Of a stretch of 6,997 bases of DNA, positions 6,035-6,997 are shown one piece after another (the first letter of the stretch is position 1; each line of letters begins with the position of its first letter). A program made the position numbers and the translations under genes. This DNA comes from Bacteroidales bacterium (GTDB taxonomy: Bacteria; Bacteroidota; Bacteroidia; Bacteroidales; GCA-2748055), in NCBI GenBank assembly GCA_024763595.1, contig JANTFK010000173.1, forward strand, positions 1 to 6,997, read 5' to 3'. The notes under the pieces were generated by a model. The model ran no database searches and was not told the DNA's origin. It saw only the letters and a program-made list of their open reading frames with translations.

Positions 6035-6442
6035 ATGGTAGGTGGAAGAGTCAGTAGTAGTCCCAGGATACTGGTTTTGTCAACTGAAAAAATTTCTGAC
6101 CCGGCCATTGACATGGCAGGCTTATTGAAATTACATTATCCACCAACAGTTTATACGATTTCTGTCCCCTGTTCAAGTGCTATCAAACCACGATGGATTT
6201 TACACGCACTTGAACAGGGTTTCGATGGTGTTTTCATTGCTGCCGATGGTACCGACTGCCCTTACGGTGAATCGTGTACCGAAAAAACAGGTCAGCTCGT
6301 CAGCCGGACCATGGAGGTGATGAAAGAAAAAGGAATCGATCCGGCACGACTGAAAATGGCTGCCATATGTTCTGTGTGCAGTGAGCCATTTGTAAAACAT
6401 GTAAAAAGCTTTACCGAGTATTTAAGTAAATCATCAGATTAA
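6035..6442 (+). CDS. Divergent FlpD/MvhD-like iron-sulfur subunit
   Basis: The 135-residue protein resembles FlpD/MvhD/FrhD-type 'hydrogenase iron-sulfur subunits', which pass electrons between a donor enzyme and HdrA via a 2Fe-2S cluster. The family layout is recognisable: strand RILVLS (11-16), DMAGLLKLHYPPTVYTISVPCSSAIKP (26-52), ILHALEQGFDGVFIAADGTDCPYG (55-78), and a C-terminal GIDPARLKMAAICSV block (100-114). The usual first cysteine pair (a CxWCxY-type motif in strand 1) is replaced by STEK, whereas C46 and C75 are kept and C81, C112 and C115 are added. Cluster ligation must therefore differ, or no cluster is bound. AAGGA lies about 7 bases before the ATG, which follows the TusA stop by 2 bases. 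The next gene, hdrA-like, starts 1 base after the stop. Confidence 0.8.
   Translation: MVGGRVSSSPRILVLSTEKISDPAIDMAGLLKLHYPPTVYTISVPCSSAIKPRWILHALEQGFDGVFIAADGTDCPYGESCTEKTGQLVSRTMEVMKEKGIDPARLKMAAICSVCSEPFVKHVKSFTEYLSKSSD
6167..6219 (+). repeat. Perfect 14-base inverted repeat inside the FlpD-like gene
   Basis: CCCTGTTCAAGTGC at 6167-6180 is exactly complementary to GCACTTGAACAGGG at 6206-6219, with 25 bases between. In mRNA this could form a 14-pair stem with a large loop. The left arm encodes P45-A49, including Cys46, and the right arm encodes A58-G62. It lacks a following U-run, so it is not a standard intrinsic terminator. Confidence 0.85.
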
Positions 6443-6443
6443 C

Positions 6444-6997
6444 ATGCATCCGGAGAAATCAAATCAAGTATTGGAATTCGATGTCCTGGTTATTGGTGGG
6501 GGCATTGCAGGCGGCGAATCGGCATTGAACCTGGCTGATGTGGGATATAAAGTCCTGCTGGTAGAAAAGGAATTGTCCATAGGAGGAAAAATGATCCTGC
6601 TCAGTAAGGTGTTCCCCACGCTCGATTGTGCGGCCTGTATTACCACACCGAAAGTATCGGAGATTGCCAGGCACCCCAATATTACCATTTTTACCGGTGC
6701 CGAAACTCAAAAAATAACCAAAAAGGGTGAACATCAATTTGAAGCAGTGGTCATACAAAAGCCGCGTTATGTGCATGTGGATGATTGCACAGGTTGCCAG
6801 CTCTGTGAAGAAGCCTGTCCGGTTAGTGTATCCGACCAGTATCAATATGATCTGGTGGGAAGAAAAGCGGCGTATATACCCTTTAGCATTGCCAGTCCGC
6901 GTGCTGCAGCCATCGACATCGACAACTGTACACTTTGCGGTGCCTGCGAACGAGTCTGTCCAACCGGGTGCATCGATTTTACACAGGAGGAGGAACA
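6444..6997 (+). CDS. HdrA/QmoA-like FAD and iron-sulfur subunit (3' end cut off by the window)
   Basis: The 184 residues visible are the N-terminal part of an HdrA-type protein. VLVIGGGIAGGESALNLADVGYKVLLVEK (14-42) is a Rossmann FAD-binding motif. SIGGKMILLSKVFPTLDCAACITTPKVSEIARHPNI (45-80) is the HdrA block with C62 and C65. VDDCTGCQLCEEACPV (112-127) and IDNCTLCGACERVCPTGC (159-176) are two ferredoxin-type 4Fe-4S motifs, with cysteines 115/118/121/125 and 162/165/168/172. HdrA proteins bind FAD and 4Fe-4S clusters and can bifurcate electrons; QmoA is a relative in sulfur metabolism. The rest of the FAD domain and any C-terminal ferredoxin or fused FlpD domain lie beyond 6997. Which subtype this is cannot be settled. 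The 1-base gap to the FlpD-like gene argues for translational coupling. Confidence 0.92.
   Translation, partial: MHPEKSNQVLEFDVLVIGGGIAGGESALNLADVGYKVLLVEKELSIGGKMILLSKVFPTLDCAACITTPKVSEIARHPNITIFTGAETQKITKKGEHQFEAVVIQKPRYVHVDDCTGCQLCEEACPVSVSDQYQYDLVGRKAAYIPFSIASPRAAAIDIDNCTLCGACERVCPTGCIDFTQEEE

Noticed and set aside
6035..6442. Selenocysteine use in the FlpD-like gene, suggested by the missing cysteines and the stem-loop
   Set aside because: There is no in-frame TGA in this gene, and the stem spans an ordinary TGT codon.
6459..6845. Minus-strand open frame of 128 codons at the right end
   Set aside because: It lies opposite the HdrA-like gene, whose FAD and ferredoxin motifs are unmistakable, so it is a shadow frame.

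Overview
The window looks like a chromosomal segment of an anaerobic or facultative member of the Bacteroidota. This is inferred from the secreted S1-type sulfatase, a Crp/Fnr regulator resembling those common in Bacteroidota, weak or absent Shine-Dalgarno sequences at several genes, and moderate G+C. No 16S rRNA or other decisive marker is present, so the phylum is not proven.

Layout from left to right. Bases 1-190 hold no recognisable gene, only short open frames and small inverted repeats. A DUF218/YdcF-like gene follows on the plus strand (191-688) and overlaps, tail to tail, the end of a minus-strand series. Read in its own direction, that series runs Crp/Fnr-type regulator (5184-4504), enolase (4462-3179), a membrane protein of the DUF1295/isoprenylcysteine methyltransferase-like group (3169-2480) and a secreted sulfatase (2451-682). 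The gaps are 41, 9 and 28 bases and no terminator hairpin is evident, so a four-gene transcript is plausible.

From the start of the regulator gene a second series runs the other way: a DsrE-family protein (5347-5766), a TusA-family sulfur carrier (5784-6032), a divergent FlpD/MvhD-like protein (6035-6442) and the N-terminal part of an HdrA/QmoA-like flavin and iron-sulfur subunit (6444 to the right edge). The gaps are 17, 2 and 1 bases, so this is almost certainly one operon. It joins sulfur-trafficking proteins to a heterodisulfide-reductase-type electron-transfer module, and is the most interesting part of the window.

The 162-base divergent intergenic region carries a perfect inverted repeat with 11-base arms and the classic TGTGA-N6-TCACA core of Crp/Fnr-family operators. 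It lies 27 bases from the regulator's start codon, so the regulator probably controls itself and the sulfur/Hdr operon. Two further surprises are in the FlpD-like gene: its protein lacks the usual N-terminal CxxC but has other cysteines, and its coding sequence contains a perfect 14-base inverted repeat.
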